Below are positions 36,501 through 44,361 of a stretch of 44,428 nt of DNA, piece after piece. Made by a program: the position numbers and the translations under genes. The notes under the pieces are model-generated. The model made no database searches and was not told the DNA's origin. It saw only the letters and a list, made by a program, of their open reading frames with translations. Positions within the stretch are counted from its first letter, which is position 1. Each line of letters starts with the position of its first letter. Source of the stretch: Flavobacterium limnosediminis JC2902 (GTDB lineage Bacteria; Bacteroidota; Bacteroidia; Flavobacteriales; Flavobacteriaceae); the NCBI RefSeq assembly GCF_000498535.1, contig NZ_AVGG01000016.1, positions 1 through 44,428 of the forward strand, written 5' to 3'.

Positions 36501-37335
36501 AAATCCGTTTAATTCAGCAACACAGAATATCAGAGTAGAAGTTGTTAATTCCATAAATAATAATTGTTCAGCAACAATGACCATCCCGCTTGTTGTAAAT
36601 CCAGTTCCGGTTATTCAATTAACAGGTGAAGAGTTGGTGTGCAGTGATAATCTGAATTTTACCAAAGTAATCAATTCAGGACTTTTAGATGAATCGATCA
36701 TAGCTAATTTTACCTATACCTGGTATTTAAACAGCAATCTTATCGTTGGAGAAAACAATTATGCATTAACGGTAAATCAGGAAGGTGTTTATACGGTTGA
36801 TGTCAGTAATGCGAATGGTTGTATAAGAACCAGAACGATAACTGTAATGGCTTCCGATATCGCCACTATTACCAATGTGGAAGTAACGGATTTATCCAAT
36901 GATAATTCCATAGTTGTACATGTTACCGGTCAAGGAGATTATGTCTATAGTCTTGATAATATGAATTTTCAGCAATCAAATGTATTTACCGGTCTTGAAG
37001 CCGGGATTTATAATGTTTACGTAAAAGATCTGAACGGTTGTGGTACAACACCACCTAAGGAAGTTAGCGTGTTGGGAATTCCGAATTTCTTCACACCTAA
37101 TGGAGATGGATATAATGATTTTTGGAACATTAAAGGAGTAGGTAAAAGCTATGCTAATGCAACAACAATTTACATCTTCAACAGATACGGAAAACTATTG
37201 AAACAATTAAGCCCGCACAGTCCGGGTTGGGACGGAGTTTATAATGGTCAATCTTTGCCTTCCGATGATTATTGGTTTTCTATCGAGCTTCAGGATGGTA
37301 GGATATTTAAGGGACATTTTGCGTTGAAGAGGTAG
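33526..37335 (+). CDS. T9SS type B sorting-domain surface protein with propeller-like and PKD domains
   Basis: The ATG at 33526 is preferred over the TTG codon just before it; the product has 1269 residues. A signal peptide (MKYWIYIVVSIYSLASFAQ) precedes a beta-propeller-like region (to about 365; NNWYFGQFAGLDF, ISPSGRKLALSS, FSPNEEILYVTN, QMGPDGKIYVAV). A PKD domain (WNFGDGNTSNNLNASHVY) follows. Then six repeats of about 95-110 residues start with a C-D-x-x-x-D-G-x-x-x-F-[ND] motif (TCDTDNNGFYNFDL, QCDDNQDGFSAFNL and others), and the C-terminus is a type B sorting domain (IPNFFTPNGDGYNDFWNI, GWDGVYNGQSLPSDDYWF). It should be exported by T9SS and shown on the surface. No PorP/SprF gene accompanies it. 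Confidence 0.9.
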   Translation: MKYWIYIVVSIYSLASFAQGEANNWYFGQFAGLDFSSGTPVPFTNGQLNTIEGCATLSTAAGQLLFYTDGITVYNRNHQVMVNGSGLLGHPSSAQSATIVPKPGSSTLYYIFTTDNEHDPDGLRYSIVDMSLNGGMGAVTSNKNILIYTPTIESFAITKHANGNDFWIISHGWESNSFHAYLLTSSGLSATPVTSNVGNTISGTGFVAAGIAKISPSGRKLALSSVSDFVQLFDFNNVTGVISNARTVIEEPWELYGVEFSPNEEILYVTNVFNKVYQFDLNAADIPSSKITLYNSSRLPSALQMGPDGKIYVAVYNQNKLGVINNPNVLGLGCNFQIDAIDLGGRISQGGLPSFSQSFFFSPAIVADNACVGQSTTFELNTNQTITSATWNFGDGNTSNNLNASHVYASPGVYTVSVAAVSSIGIGTQTRDIVISAVPTATQPQDIKTCDTDNNGFYNFDLTSRNNAILNGQSPSQYSIRYFANATDYTNNIAIATPASYPNVAAYQSQTIIAEVSNNANGDCKATTSFVIQVFETPLPSTVVSSIQTCDNTSVGTDVDGRVLFNLTQRATAILNGQSVSDFSLTYYKDSALTQQITTPTSYANTNPTETIWVKMTNIQNPACFAVTSFDIEVFSLPVVNAVVTLKQCDDNQDGFSAFNLDEAITLAVTSTSGLTFSFFESSSEANSNSNPITNVPVYTNQIVNNDTVYIRVQNANGCHRVTQLNLVVSTTQIPANFPQRIVAVCDDIVSGSNTDGIATFDFSNVDGQIRALFPVGQQLDITYYKNLADALAEQNTIIDISNYTNIGYPNLQNIYVRVDSQLNNECLGLGDHITLNVESIPIVQPQVLEHCDDNQDGIYAFDTTNLQSALLNGLTNVTVSYTDQTGNPLPSPLPNPFATSSQTITVTVANNTAMACNYSSTIRFIVDDLPEAFQIPVTLTTVCDDETDPAIQNGSYPFNTTTFQSTILGSQTGMTVAYFDGNNNPLPSPLPNPFNSATQNIRVEVVNSINNNCSATMTIPLVVNPVPVIQLTGEELVCSDNLNFTKVINSGLLDESIIANFTYTWYLNSNLIVGENNYALTVNQEGVYTVDVSNANGCIRTRTITVMASDIATITNVEVTDLSNDNSIVVHVTGQGDYVYSLDNMNFQQSNVFTGLEAGIYNVYVKDLNGCGTTPPKEVSVLGIPNFFTPNGDGYNDFWNIKGVGKSYANATTIYIFNRYGKLLKQLSPHSPGWDGVYNGQSLPSDDYWFSIELQDGRIFKGHFALKR

Positions 37336-37351
37336 TAATCATAATTTCCTC

Positions 37352-37380
37352 TTGGATATTTAATTAAAATAGTAACTTTG
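37352..37380 (+). promoter_or_regulatory. Bacteroidete consensus promoter in front of a hairpin RNA candidate
   Basis: TTG (37352-37354), 18 bases, then TAACTTTG (37373-37380) match the bacteroidete vegetative promoter. No plus-strand gene follows, so it probably drives the hairpin at 37387. Confidence 0.6.
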
Positions 37381-37386
37381 TAGAGT

Positions 37387-37460
37387 AAAGACAATGTAAC
37401 AAGTTTTAACGGCTCTATTATTTATAACCGGTACGTTGCGTTGTCTTTATTTTCTTTATT
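37387..37460 (+). ncRNA. Candidate small hairpin RNA
   Basis: AAAGACAATGTAAC (37387-37400) and GTTGCGTTGTCTTT (37435-37448) pair at 12 of 14 positions, plus G-U wobbles, with a 34-nt loop. The stem begins 7 bp past the -7 box, about where transcription would start, and a T-rich stretch follows. It does not precede a plus-strand gene. It could alternatively be a mobile-element inverted repeat. No known RNA family is recognised. Confidence 0.45.
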
Positions 37461-37648
37461 GGTGCTAAATTTCCTAAAAATATCCTTTAGTGATTGTTAC
37501 ATAGAAAATTTCAGTTCTTAACTGCCCATCTAATTTTCCTTTCGTTATATGCCAAATTACAGTGTAAGTTTCCCATTGCAACTAGCTTAGTTTTTTTTAG
37601 AAATGATTGCAATGGTATTTTAAAGATGTCAAGTGTAATTATTTTAAA
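37461..37648. other. Remaining gap before the DnaC-like gene
   Basis: No gene or repeat is recognised. With the promoter and hairpin above, it makes up a 313-bp gene-free region where the plus-strand cargo and the minus-strand maintenance module converge. Confidence 0.4.
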
Positions 37649-38371
37649 TTAGTTCCTAAAACTTTTGCCATTGAGTTCAATAAAGTTAAACTTCCCATAG
37701 ATTCTATCTAAAACTCTGCCACCATACCTGTAAAAATTTTCAATAGCAGCCTCCATATTATTAGGATTTTCTTCGGAATAGTTACTTGTAATTATTGAGT
37801 TGATTATGGGGTTATCACACCGTTTAAAAAGAATCTCTTTATAGATATCTGTTTTACCGTAACGAGAGGCTTCTTTTTCACTTTTTAGATCATCAATAAC
37901 CCGGAAGCCATTGCAATATTTTTCATAAAAAAGTTCGATTTCCTCTTGCGGTAGATTTTCATATTCATGAACAACATCAATCGCTTTTTCAAATTTGAGC
38001 GTAACAGTTGATTTGAAAATGGTGTTTAACATGTATTGGAAAGTTAACAAGCAGGAGCTTTTACCGGTACCGTATCCTCCTATGATTATTAATCCTTTAT
38101 CTAAAGAAATATAGGTGTTTGGAACATTGTACAGCAATGGAGAGAGGTGAAAATTAGTTTCATTTTTGAAATAGTATATTAGAGTGTATACAAATGCTAT
38201 TGTTTCATTTGTTTCAATAAACGCTTTGCCGTTAATTTCAGAATAGTATTTTTTGAAATAATTATAGATTGTGTTAGCCTTCAGATCTTTTGGTAATAAA
38301 GGCTTGATAATGGGCTTATATAATCTGTTTTCTATTGAGGTTTGCAGAATTTTGTTCAAATTCAAATCCAT
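37649..38371 (-). CDS. DnaC/IstB-like ATPase (helicase-loader type)
   Basis: The product has 240 residues. Walker A is GGYGTGKS (98-105), Walker B-like FRVIDDLKSEK and a sensor strand IINSIITSNYS follow, then GRVLDRIYGKFNFIEL, the order seen in DnaC-type loaders carried by phages and integrative elements. The N-terminal 90 residues are helical and probably bind a partner helicase or initiator. It begins 2 nt after the stop of the initiator-like gene and is last in the minus-strand module, so a role in replicating the excised element is likely. Confidence 0.75.
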   Translation of the reverse strand: MDLNLNKILQTSIENRLYKPIIKPLLPKDLKANTIYNYFKKYYSEINGKAFIETNETIAFVYTLIYYFKNETNFHLSPLLYNVPNTYISLDKGLIIIGGYGTGKSSCLLTFQYMLNTIFKSTVTLKFEKAIDVVHEYENLPQEEIELFYEKYCNGFRVIDDLKSEKEASRYGKTDIYKEILFKRCDNPIINSIITSNYSEENPNNMEAAIENFYRYGGRVLDRIYGKFNFIELNGKSFRN

Positions 38372-38373
38372 AT

Positions 38374-39027
38374 TTATCTGTTTTTAATTATTTGTTTTTT
38401 TTCAGGCTTGTTTGTTCCAAAGGTTTTCCAGTTGGAAAGGCGGGTCTCTAAGTTCCAAAATTCTTCATTCTCAAATTTCAGCCGCCCAGTTTGCCTGTTT
38501 TCTTCAGTCCAGTATTTAAAAAATGAGTTTAAAGTTTCAATAGAAAATTTATTCTTGAATTGAAAAATTTCTTTTTGAAATAGATCTATTCTTTCTTTAA
38601 TATCTTTTTCTTTATTTACTTTATTAGTTGTTGTGGGTTGATTGTTTGTTGTTTGTGTTCGGATTGTTGATTGATTGTTATTCTGTTCGTTATGTACGGA
38701 ATTGATTTTGTCGAATATTGTTGATTTTAGGATAGTTATCTTAGTGAACCTGTTTGTGCTTTTTGTTACTATATAACCTGTTTTTTTAAGTTTATTTAAG
38801 GAGGTGCGAATTACATTTTCAGATAATTTGAGTTCTTTACTTAAATTGTTCAATGAAGTTATTAATTCACCTGGATTTATGATGTTTCCTTGCCATCTTT
38901 TTGATATATAATTTGACTTTAGCAGAAGATGAATCATTAGTCGAAATGTATTGCCGTCTTGATACCATTCCCATTCCAAGTAGGTTCTCTTTAACTTTAC
39001 AAATCCTTTATCTATTTGTTCTTCCAT
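38374..39027 (-). CDS. Replication-initiator-like winged-helix protein
   Basis: The product has 217 residues. Residues 1-100 are a winged-helix domain of the type found in phage replication proteins of Bacteroidetes (GFVKLKRTYLEWEWYQDGNTFRLMIHLLLKSNY, PGELITSLNNLSKELKLSENVIRTSLNKLKKTGYI). A low-complexity Asn/Gln/Thr linker (about 115-140) and a DnaD-like C-terminal helix pair with a W-rich segment (FFKYWTEENRQTGRLKFENEEFWNLETRLSNW) follow. It overlaps the upstream zinc-finger gene by 20 nt and abuts the DnaC-like gene. The pairing suggests origin recognition and helicase loading, though the origin itself was not found. Confidence 0.72.
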   Translation of the reverse strand: MEEQIDKGFVKLKRTYLEWEWYQDGNTFRLMIHLLLKSNYISKRWQGNIINPGELITSLNNLSKELKLSENVIRTSLNKLKKTGYIVTKSTNRFTKITILKSTIFDKINSVHNEQNNNQSTIRTQTTNNQPTTTNKVNKEKDIKERIDLFQKEIFQFKNKFSIETLNSFFKYWTEENRQTGRLKFENEEFWNLETRLSNWKTFGTNKPEKKQIIKNR

Positions 39028-39445
39028 GATTTTTATTAATTAAATAAACAACAGTTTTTGTTTCAATATCATAATAGGGTAACTTTCCATAGAGATCGTT
39101 TTGTAAATTCAATATTCTATGGTATCTGAGATTTAATGAGTTTTTTAACTGATTAAGATCCTTTTTCGTTGCCGGCTTATTCTCATCACTAGTAAGTAAG
39201 TTTGTAACGAAGTTGACAGCTAACGTTCCGGCAGCGGCATTACCAACTCCAGCCCAACTCATTTTTTCAACCTTCTGGGGTTTGTTTTCAATTCCCGTGT
39301 TCTCTGTTTTTTGAACGGAATTGTTTTTGTTTTTTAAGTTGAATGCATTGGTTCTACAACTGTTGCTGCAAAAACGTTGCTTGCGTCTTCTGTTGGGTTT
39401 GTACTCTTTGCCGCAATACTGACAGATATATAGATATTTTTCCAT
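39008..39445 (-). CDS. Small zinc-finger protein of the island
   Basis: The product has 145 residues. C8, C11, C26 and C30 form a rubredoxin-like CxxC...CxxxC finger (YICQYCGKEYKPNRRRKQRFCSNSCRTN). The centre is short and hydrophobic (AGVGNAAAGTLAVNFVTNLL), possibly a membrane-contacting helix, and the end is charged. The same finger type occurs at the start of the HTH protein at 42102-42665. It overlaps the next gene, so it belongs to the maintenance operon. The function is unknown. Confidence 0.7.
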   Translation of the reverse strand: MEKYLYICQYCGKEYKPNRRRKQRFCSNSCRTNAFNLKNKNNSVQKTENTGIENKPQKVEKMSWAGVGNAAAGTLAVNFVTNLLTSDENKPATKKDLNQLKNSLNLRYHRILNLQNDLYGKLPYYDIETKTVVYLINKNHGRTNR

Positions 39446-39466
39446 GTGCGTAAGTTTTACGTTAGA

Positions 39467-39811
39467 TTAACGATTAAACAGTGGATTTTTAGCTAAATAC
39501 TCGTCAGCACGAGCTTCTAAATCGCTTTTTGATTTACTTTTTCCATCTTGTAACCAGTTTAGAATATCCTGTTTAGAAAAACGAAGCATCTTTCCTTTTT
39601 TGATAAAAGGAATCGTGTTACGATGAACGTGACCATATATGGTAGCCTTGGTTAGCCCGATAAGTTTTGTTAACTCATCAATAGTTAAAAATTCATCTTC
39701 CTGAGTTGCGTTTGGAGTTAATTGCAACTCTTTTTTAATGTTTGCCGTGATTTGCTCAACGAGTACTTTTATACCTTCATCGGAGAGCATGTAAAATTGA
39801 TTGTTTTGCAT
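39467..39811 (-). CDS. Excisionase-like MerR/HTH_17 DNA-binding protein
   Basis: The product has 114 residues. Residues 42-92 form the HTH_17 fold used by excisionases (EFLTIDELTKLIGLTKATIYGHVHRNTIPFIKKGKMLRFSKQDILNWLQDGK). The first 35 residues are helical. Small proteins of this type accompany tyrosine recombinases on bacteroidete islands and direct excision or regulate the module. A 185-bp gap upstream may hold its promoter. The assignment to excisionase is by family and place, not demonstrated. Confidence 0.8.
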   Translation of the reverse strand: MQNNQFYMLSDEGIKVLVEQITANIKKELQLTPNATQEDEFLTIDELTKLIGLTKATIYGHVHRNTIPFIKKGKMLRFSKQDILNWLQDGKSKSKSDLEARADEYLAKNPLFNR

Positions 39812-39996
39812 GTTTCAAAGTTCCGGTATAGAAAAGGTGTTGTGATATGTGTTTTAAAGTGTGTGATATTGAAAAAAGTAAGCGATTGTTTTTGAGGTAA
39901 TTAATTGTGTTTTGTGTTTTTTTTAATTTTAAAAATTATTTTTTGTAGGTGCTAATCTTAAAAAAACATTAAAAAGTGTGTGCTTAAATTAATAAG

Positions 39997-40977
39997 TTAT
40001 TTGCTGTTTTTAGCTTTTTTTTCGTTTAAAGCAATTTTTGCTTTAAGTAATGTGCTTTTTTTTGATAGATATTTCGTTACACTTCTCAGTTTTGATTTTT
40101 TAGTTTTGCTAATAAGAATATCAAATATGGCATCTTGAGTCTTAAGTTCTTTGTCTACATATTCAATTCCAGATGTTAGAATTCTATAATTAAATGAATT
40201 TTTATAATTATCACCTGCTAAAGAGGATATATCATTCAAATTCACAATAGATAAAACCTTATAAAATTCTGTGCATTCTATTTTTAAAGCCCCTTCAGTG
40301 TCTTTATTGTATTCTTCAAGTATTTTGTAGGTTGTCATTAATAGTAACCCTTTTTCGATATCACTAAAATCCTCATTTTTTTTCGTGTTATCAGTCATTA
40401 TATTTTCGTTTGTATTTTTTTGTTTTTCTGATGTGTCTACAATTGTTTCTATGTTATTATTTGAAGGATAAAGTCTTTTTCTAAGTTCATTGAACAATGG
40501 AGTGTCTTCATAATGAATATTGTCATAATTTTCAATTTTGAAACGACCAAAATCATTAAGTTTATACATCATGTCATATAGAGTACTCTGGTTCCTAAAT
40601 AACCTGGCAATTTCTTTTAAACCTCTATAATTTGCTAAATCTTCTATCATTAATATGAAAGAATAGTTCTGGGGTAATTGATTTGTTGAAAGTTTGTTGT
40701 AAAATTCAGTTATCTCATTTTTCAGAACAAGTTCAATATGATCTTCGTCATATTTGCTTAGAGAATTTTCAAAATACCTTTCAAGATTAGTGAGGCTTTC
40801 ATTCTTACTAATAATATTCACTCCCAAATGTGTTTCTAATAATTCTAATGTTCTGTTATAGGCAAAATTAGAATTGCGTTTTTCTTTTTTTAATGATTCT
40901 AGGCTTTGTCTTGCGATTGCCTCCCCATTTTCTAATGCAAGATTATAGTATTTGTTATATGTGTCAAGATAGTCCAT
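39997..40977 (-). CDS. Hypothetical helical protein next to the integrase
   Basis: The product has 326 residues and is mostly alpha-helical and charged, with a Lys-rich end. The start [34 protein letters not shown] is followed by several helices and an Asn-rich linker near 175-195. No catalytic motif or membrane segment is visible. It overlaps the integrase gene by 14 nt and so is co-translated with it. I do not recognise the family. Similar proteins of unknown role follow integrases on other bacteroidete elements. Confidence 0.65.
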   Translation of the reverse strand: MDYLDTYNKYYNLALENGEAIARQSLESLKKEKRNSNFAYNRTLELLETHLGVNIISKNESLTNLERYFENSLSKYDEDHIELVLKNEITEFYNKLSTNQLPQNYSFILMIEDLANYRGLKEIARLFRNQSTLYDMMYKLNDFGRFKIENYDNIHYEDTPLFNELRKRLYPSNNNIETIVDTSEKQKNTNENIMTDNTKKNEDFSDIEKGLLLMTTYKILEEYNKDTEGALKIECTEFYKVLSIVNLNDISSLAGDNYKNSFNYRILTSGIEYVDKELKTQDAIFDILISKTKKSKLRSVTKYLSKKSTLLKAKIALNEKKAKNSK

Positions 40978-42109
40978 CCAATTTCAAATTAATTCGGTTA
41001 GCAGCTTCAATTTTGTTTTTGTCTAATACTTTGGTGTAAATCTGTGTTGTTGAGACATTCTTATGCCCGAGTAATTTCGATACGGTATAAATGTCGGTTC
41101 CGTTGGCTAATTGCAGTGTTGCATAGCTGTGTCTGAAATTATGGAACGATATTTTTTTATTTATTCCGGATTCCTCAAGCCACAATTTCAAAGGTCTCGT
41201 AATTTGTGGATATTCTATATCTCCAAAAACCAAACCTTCAGTTGTATTCTGTGACTTTAGAATATTATAAGCGGTTTCAGAGATTGGGTGGTTTTTAATG
41301 GATTGTGTTTTCTGTTCTCTCAGCAGAATATAATTACCCTGATGTTTGTCGCTGTATATGTTTTTCCAATCTAAGTTTTTGATATCTACAAAACGCAAAC
41401 CTGTTAAGGCCGAAAACAACGCCATGTGTTTTACCTTTTCAATTTTTATGGGAGTGTTCCATAATTTCGCAAGTTCTTCTTCGGTTAAATATTCGCGGTG
41501 TGTTTCTTCTTCCTTTATGAACTCAGCATCTTCAGCCAGATTTTTTTCTATGAGATTTCGTTTGTAAGCTAATTTTAAAACTGAAACAAAATTTTTGAAG
41601 TAAGATGAAGCTGTATTTCGTGAAATTTTCTTAGGTTCTTCCAGATTGCGTCTTAGCTCGGCATTTAATAGATAATTACGATATCTTTTAACGAATGTCA
41701 AATCAAGCTGATTGCTCATCACTAATCCATTGCAAAATTCACTAAAGTGACTAAGAGATGCTTTCCATGAATTGTAATTTGATTTGCTTCCTTTGTTATA
41801 GTAATCATCGACAATGCCTTGATAAAAACCTACTAAATCGACGCTTAAATTTACATTCTCTTTGAATCCAAACTCCTTGTTTCTTAACTGAACCTCTCGC
41901 TTCGATTTGACTAAACTTGCAAGCTCCAAAGTATCACTATTGTATTTTTTTTCTTCTTGAGTTTTTGGAGTCTTGAGGATATGAAAATTTAAAAACTCAC
42001 GGCGTGTTTCTTTACCCGTTTCAGGATGAATGATAGGAGGGTAGTAATCTAAGTATAGACTCACTTTGTCTGTCTTCAGAGATTTTTGCCTTAGTGTTAC
42101 TTTAGTCAT
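40964..42109 (-). CDS. Tyrosine recombinase (island integrase)
   Basis: The product has 381 residues. There is an N-terminal arm-binding region and a SAM-like core-binding domain (about 90-190). The catalytic domain shows R239 ([10 protein letters not shown]), H323-x-x-R326 ([11 protein letters not shown]), H349 ([11 protein letters not shown]) and Y358, a complete set. The family integrates elements at tRNA or gene 3' ends, and its place beside the mnmE junction makes it the probable integrase of the 24-kb island. It overlaps the upstream HTH gene by 8 nt. It lacks the extra helix of integron IntI proteins, so it is not an obvious source of activity for the cassette sites at 12.8-16.2 kb. 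Confidence 0.92.
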   Translation of the reverse strand: MTKVTLRQKSLKTDKVSLYLDYYPPIIHPETGKETRREFLNFHILKTPKTQEEKKYNSDTLELASLVKSKREVQLRNKEFGFKENVNLSVDLVGFYQGIVDDYYNKGSKSNYNSWKASLSHFSEFCNGLVMSNQLDLTFVKRYRNYLLNAELRRNLEEPKKISRNTASSYFKNFVSVLKLAYKRNLIEKNLAEDAEFIKEEETHREYLTEEELAKLWNTPIKIEKVKHMALFSALTGLRFVDIKNLDWKNIYSDKHQGNYILLREQKTQSIKNHPISETAYNILKSQNTTEGLVFGDIEYPQITRPLKLWLEESGINKKISFHNFRHSYATLQLANGTDIYTVSKLLGHKNVSTTQIYTKVLDKNKIEAANRINLKLDGLS

Positions 42110-42665
42110 TTACAAATATTTTATCGATGTCCTCTTTTCTTACTAGTACATGTTTGCCAAAATTCTTTTTAGGAATTTCAAGTCGGCTCAATATTCTATA
42201 TAGTGCACCATTTGAAATATTATATTTTTTTAAAACCTCATTTATAGTATAAGAATTTTCTAAAGTAATTAGTTTTTTCAGATGGTCTCTATCAATATTG
42301 GTACCATTCAGATTTATGTCAAAATAACTGTCAATATCTTTTCGTCTGATTAATATTTTCCGAATTGAAAAATTATATGAATTGATTTCCTTCTCTGCAA
42401 CCAATCTGTATACCGTCCGAACAGACATATTTAAAATGAAGGCAGTTTCCTTCACCGTTAGAAAATCTTTTTTATTGATTTCCTCTAAAGGAGGCAATTT
42501 TAGTTCCGTAGCTTTTTCTATGGTTTTAATACTCTTTTGTTGATGAAGTATTTTATAGTGTCTGCTATTACATTTAAGGGAACAATATCTTGTTTTTGTC
42601 GTTTTGGCGACAAACTCATTTTTGCAATGTTCACACCTTTTTTTAATGTTAAGATTTGAGCTCAT
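42102..42665 (-). CDS. Zinc-finger plus tandem HTH protein at the head of the integrase operon
   Basis: The product has 187 residues. C11, C14, C28 and C32 make a small zinc finger ([22 protein letters not shown]). Two excisionase-type HTH segments follow: residues 66-118 ([41 protein letters not shown]) and 130-185 ([40 protein letters not shown]). It is the first gene of the minus-strand module, overlapping the integrase start, so it may be a directionality factor or the regulator of integration. The tandem HTH layout would suit binding to the paired GAGGTACAA repeats 117 bp upstream, which is a guess. Confidence 0.75.
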   Translation of the reverse strand: MSSNLNIKKRCEHCKNEFVAKTTKTRYCSLKCNSRHYKILHQQKSIKTIEKATELKLPPLEEINKKDFLTVKETAFILNMSVRTVYRLVAEKEINSYNFSIRKILIRRKDIDSYFDINLNGTNIDRDHLKKLITLENSYTINEVLKKYNISNGALYRILSRLEIPKKNFGKHVLVRKEDIDKIFVND

Positions 42666-42781
42666 TTTGACTATAATTTGACCAAGCTTATGATTTATTT
42701 GCCTATGTTGTTAAGTAATTTAAGGTGAAATAAGTGCCATAATTTCGCCAATAATTTCAAAGATAACAAATAAATTTAAAC

Positions 42782-42803
42782 GAGGTACAAGTGAGGTACA
42801 AAT
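42782..42803 (+). repeat. Tandem GAGGTACAAGT / GAGGTACAAAT near the right island end
   Basis: Two adjacent 11-bp units lie about 120 bp inside the right attachment core and repeat the doublet at 18639-18660 in the same orientation. Confidence 0.65.
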
Positions 42804-42854
42804 CAGTAAAAAATCGTGGAAAATATTAATTAATTGTAAAACATTGTAAACAAA

Positions 42855-42883
42855 TAAAAACCCACTTAAAATGCGGGTTTGTT
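42855..42883 (-). terminator. Island-supplied terminator for mnmE
   Basis: On the minus strand AAACCCGC (42880-42873) pairs with GTGGGTTT (42865-42858) around ATTTTAA, with more T after it. It stands about 40 bp past the mnmE stop and replaces the ancestral terminator now stranded at 18530. Confidence 0.7.
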
Positions 42884-42922
42884 GTGGAATTTTAATTAAA
42901 ATTATATAATTTTTTACTTACA

Positions 42923-42943
42923 TTATTTTCCGATACAGAAATT
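42923..42943. repeat. Right attachment site at the mnmE 3' end
   Basis: The last codons of mnmE (Phe-Cys-Ile-Gly-Lys-stop on the minus strand) form the second copy of the 21-bp repeat at 18585-18605, with 20 of 21 bases the same. Confidence 0.85.
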
Positions 42944-44311
42944 AGCAAAAATATTCCCAAGCAGTTCATCGTTAGTAACCTGACCCGTAATCTCTCCGAA
43001 ATAATACAACGCCTGACGAATGTCAATCGCCATCAAATCGGCAGAAATACCGCTCTGTAATCCCCACTGTACTTTCTGGATTTCCTCTAAGGCTTTCAGT
43101 AAAGAGTCGTAGTGACGCGTGTTGGTTACTATGGTTTCGTTGTTGCGTAGGGCACCGGTGTTTACAAAAGAAAGCAGTTTACTTTTCAGTTCGTCTACAC
43201 CTAAATTCTCTTTGGCGCTGATTAAAAGGATGTCTGGTATTAAGGCTTTCAGTTCAACCTGTTCCGTTTCAGTTAGTTTATCGGCTTTATTTCCGATGAT
43301 TAACAAAGGTTTTAGCGGGAACTGATTCTGAATCTTAGCAATCTCCTTCTGAAGTTGTGAGCCTGTTGTCTTAAAATCAGTACTGTCGAACAAATACACC
43401 ACTACCTGGGCCTGTTCCATCTTCTCGAAGGTCTTTCGGATACCGATGCTTTCCACAACATCTTTGGTTTCACGAATCCCGGCCGTATCGATAAATCGGA
43501 AGCCGATACCTTCAATCACCAATTCGTCTTCGATAGTGTCTCGGGTTGTACCGGCTATGTCGGATACGATCGCGCGTTCTTCGTTCAGTAAGGCGTTCAG
43601 TAGTGTGGATTTCCCGACATTCGGTTCGCCAACAATCGCCACGGGAATACCGTTTTTGATTACATTTCCTACTGCAAATGAATCGATAAGACGTTTTAAG
43701 ACGAATTCGATTCGGTTTAATAAATCATGGAATTGCGAACGGTCGGCAAATTCAACGTCTTCTTCTGCAAAGTCCAATTCTAATTCTATGAGGGAAGCGA
43801 AGTTTAAAAGTTCTTCACGCAGTTTGGCAATCTCGGTACTGAAACCGCCGCGCATCTGCTGCATGGCAATCTGATGTGAGGCTTCATTATCAGAAGCAAT
43901 AAGATCGGCTACGGCTTCGGCTTGCGATAAGTCCATTTTACCATTCAAAAACGATCGTAAGGTAAATTCACCCGGCTGCGCCATGCGACAACCTTTACGA
44001 AGCAGTAATTGGATAATCTGCTGTTGGATGTAGGTTGAACCATGACATGAAATCTCTACTGTATTTTCACCTGTGTAGGAATTCGTTCCGATAAAAAGAG
44101 ACAACAAAACCTGATCCAATACTTTATTTCCGTCAACAATATGGCCTAAATGCAGTGTATGGGTTTTTTGTCTGGTAATATCCTTGCCGGAAACCGACTG
44201 AAAAACCAGCGAAGCAATGGCAATGGCATCTTTACCCGAAATACGGATTACGGCAATCGCACCCGCTCCGGAAGGTGTTGCTAAGGCTACAATAGTATCG
44301 TTTGAAATCAT
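42923..44311 (-). CDS. mnmE: tRNA uridine-5-carboxymethylaminomethyl modification GTPase MnmE
   Basis: The product has 462 residues and is full-length for the family. The N-terminal tetrahydrofolate-binding domain opens with DTIVALATPSGAGAIAVIRISG. The GTPase domain has G1 GEPNVGKS (228-235), G3 DTAG (275-278) and G4 NKADK (341-345), and the C-terminus ends in the conserved FCIGK (458-462) with the catalytic Cys. With MnmG it modifies U34 of several tRNAs. Its last codons are the target of the island, and the reading frame is kept intact. Candidate -7 boxes (TAACTTTG at 44328-44321 and TACCTTTG at 44344-44337) precede the start on the minus strand. It is a core chromosomal gene, visibly richer in G+C than the island. 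Confidence 0.97.
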   Translation of the reverse strand: MISNDTIVALATPSGAGAIAVIRISGKDAIAIASLVFQSVSGKDITRQKTHTLHLGHIVDGNKVLDQVLLSLFIGTNSYTGENTVEISCHGSTYIQQQIIQLLLRKGCRMAQPGEFTLRSFLNGKMDLSQAEAVADLIASDNEASHQIAMQQMRGGFSTEIAKLREELLNFASLIELELDFAEEDVEFADRSQFHDLLNRIEFVLKRLIDSFAVGNVIKNGIPVAIVGEPNVGKSTLLNALLNEERAIVSDIAGTTRDTIEDELVIEGIGFRFIDTAGIRETKDVVESIGIRKTFEKMEQAQVVVYLFDSTDFKTTGSQLQKEIAKIQNQFPLKPLLIIGNKADKLTETEQVELKALIPDILLISAKENLGVDELKSKLLSFVNTGALRNNETIVTNTRHYDSLLKALEEIQKVQWGLQSGISADLMAIDIRQALYYFGEITGQVTNDELLGNIFANFCIGK

Positions 44312-44361
44312 TTTTAGTTACAAAGTTACAGAGCGGCAAAGGTACAAAGTTTTTAGGTTTC

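Larger units (their letters stand above)
18585..42943. mobile_element. About 24.3-kb genomic island integrated at the 3' end of mnmE
   Basis: The 3' end of mnmE (42923-42943) is repeated at 18585-18605 with 20 of 21 bases identical. Read on the minus strand, both copies encode Phe-Cys-Ile-Gly-Lys-stop. A tyrosine recombinase with HTH/zinc-finger companions lies beside the mnmE copy. Tandem GAGGTACAA repeats sit just inside each end. The cargo has an anti-phage-type operon and an Rhs toxin operon. This mirrors SGI1-type islands, whose target is also the last codons of mnmE (trmE). It is not known whether everything inside arrived in one event. Confidence 0.82.

Noticed and set aside
40964..42109. 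The tyrosine recombinase as the integron integrase for the cassettes at 12.8-16.2 kb
   Set aside because: It is embedded in the mnmE island operon 25 kb away and lacks the IntI-specific insertion. It is better explained as the island integrase.
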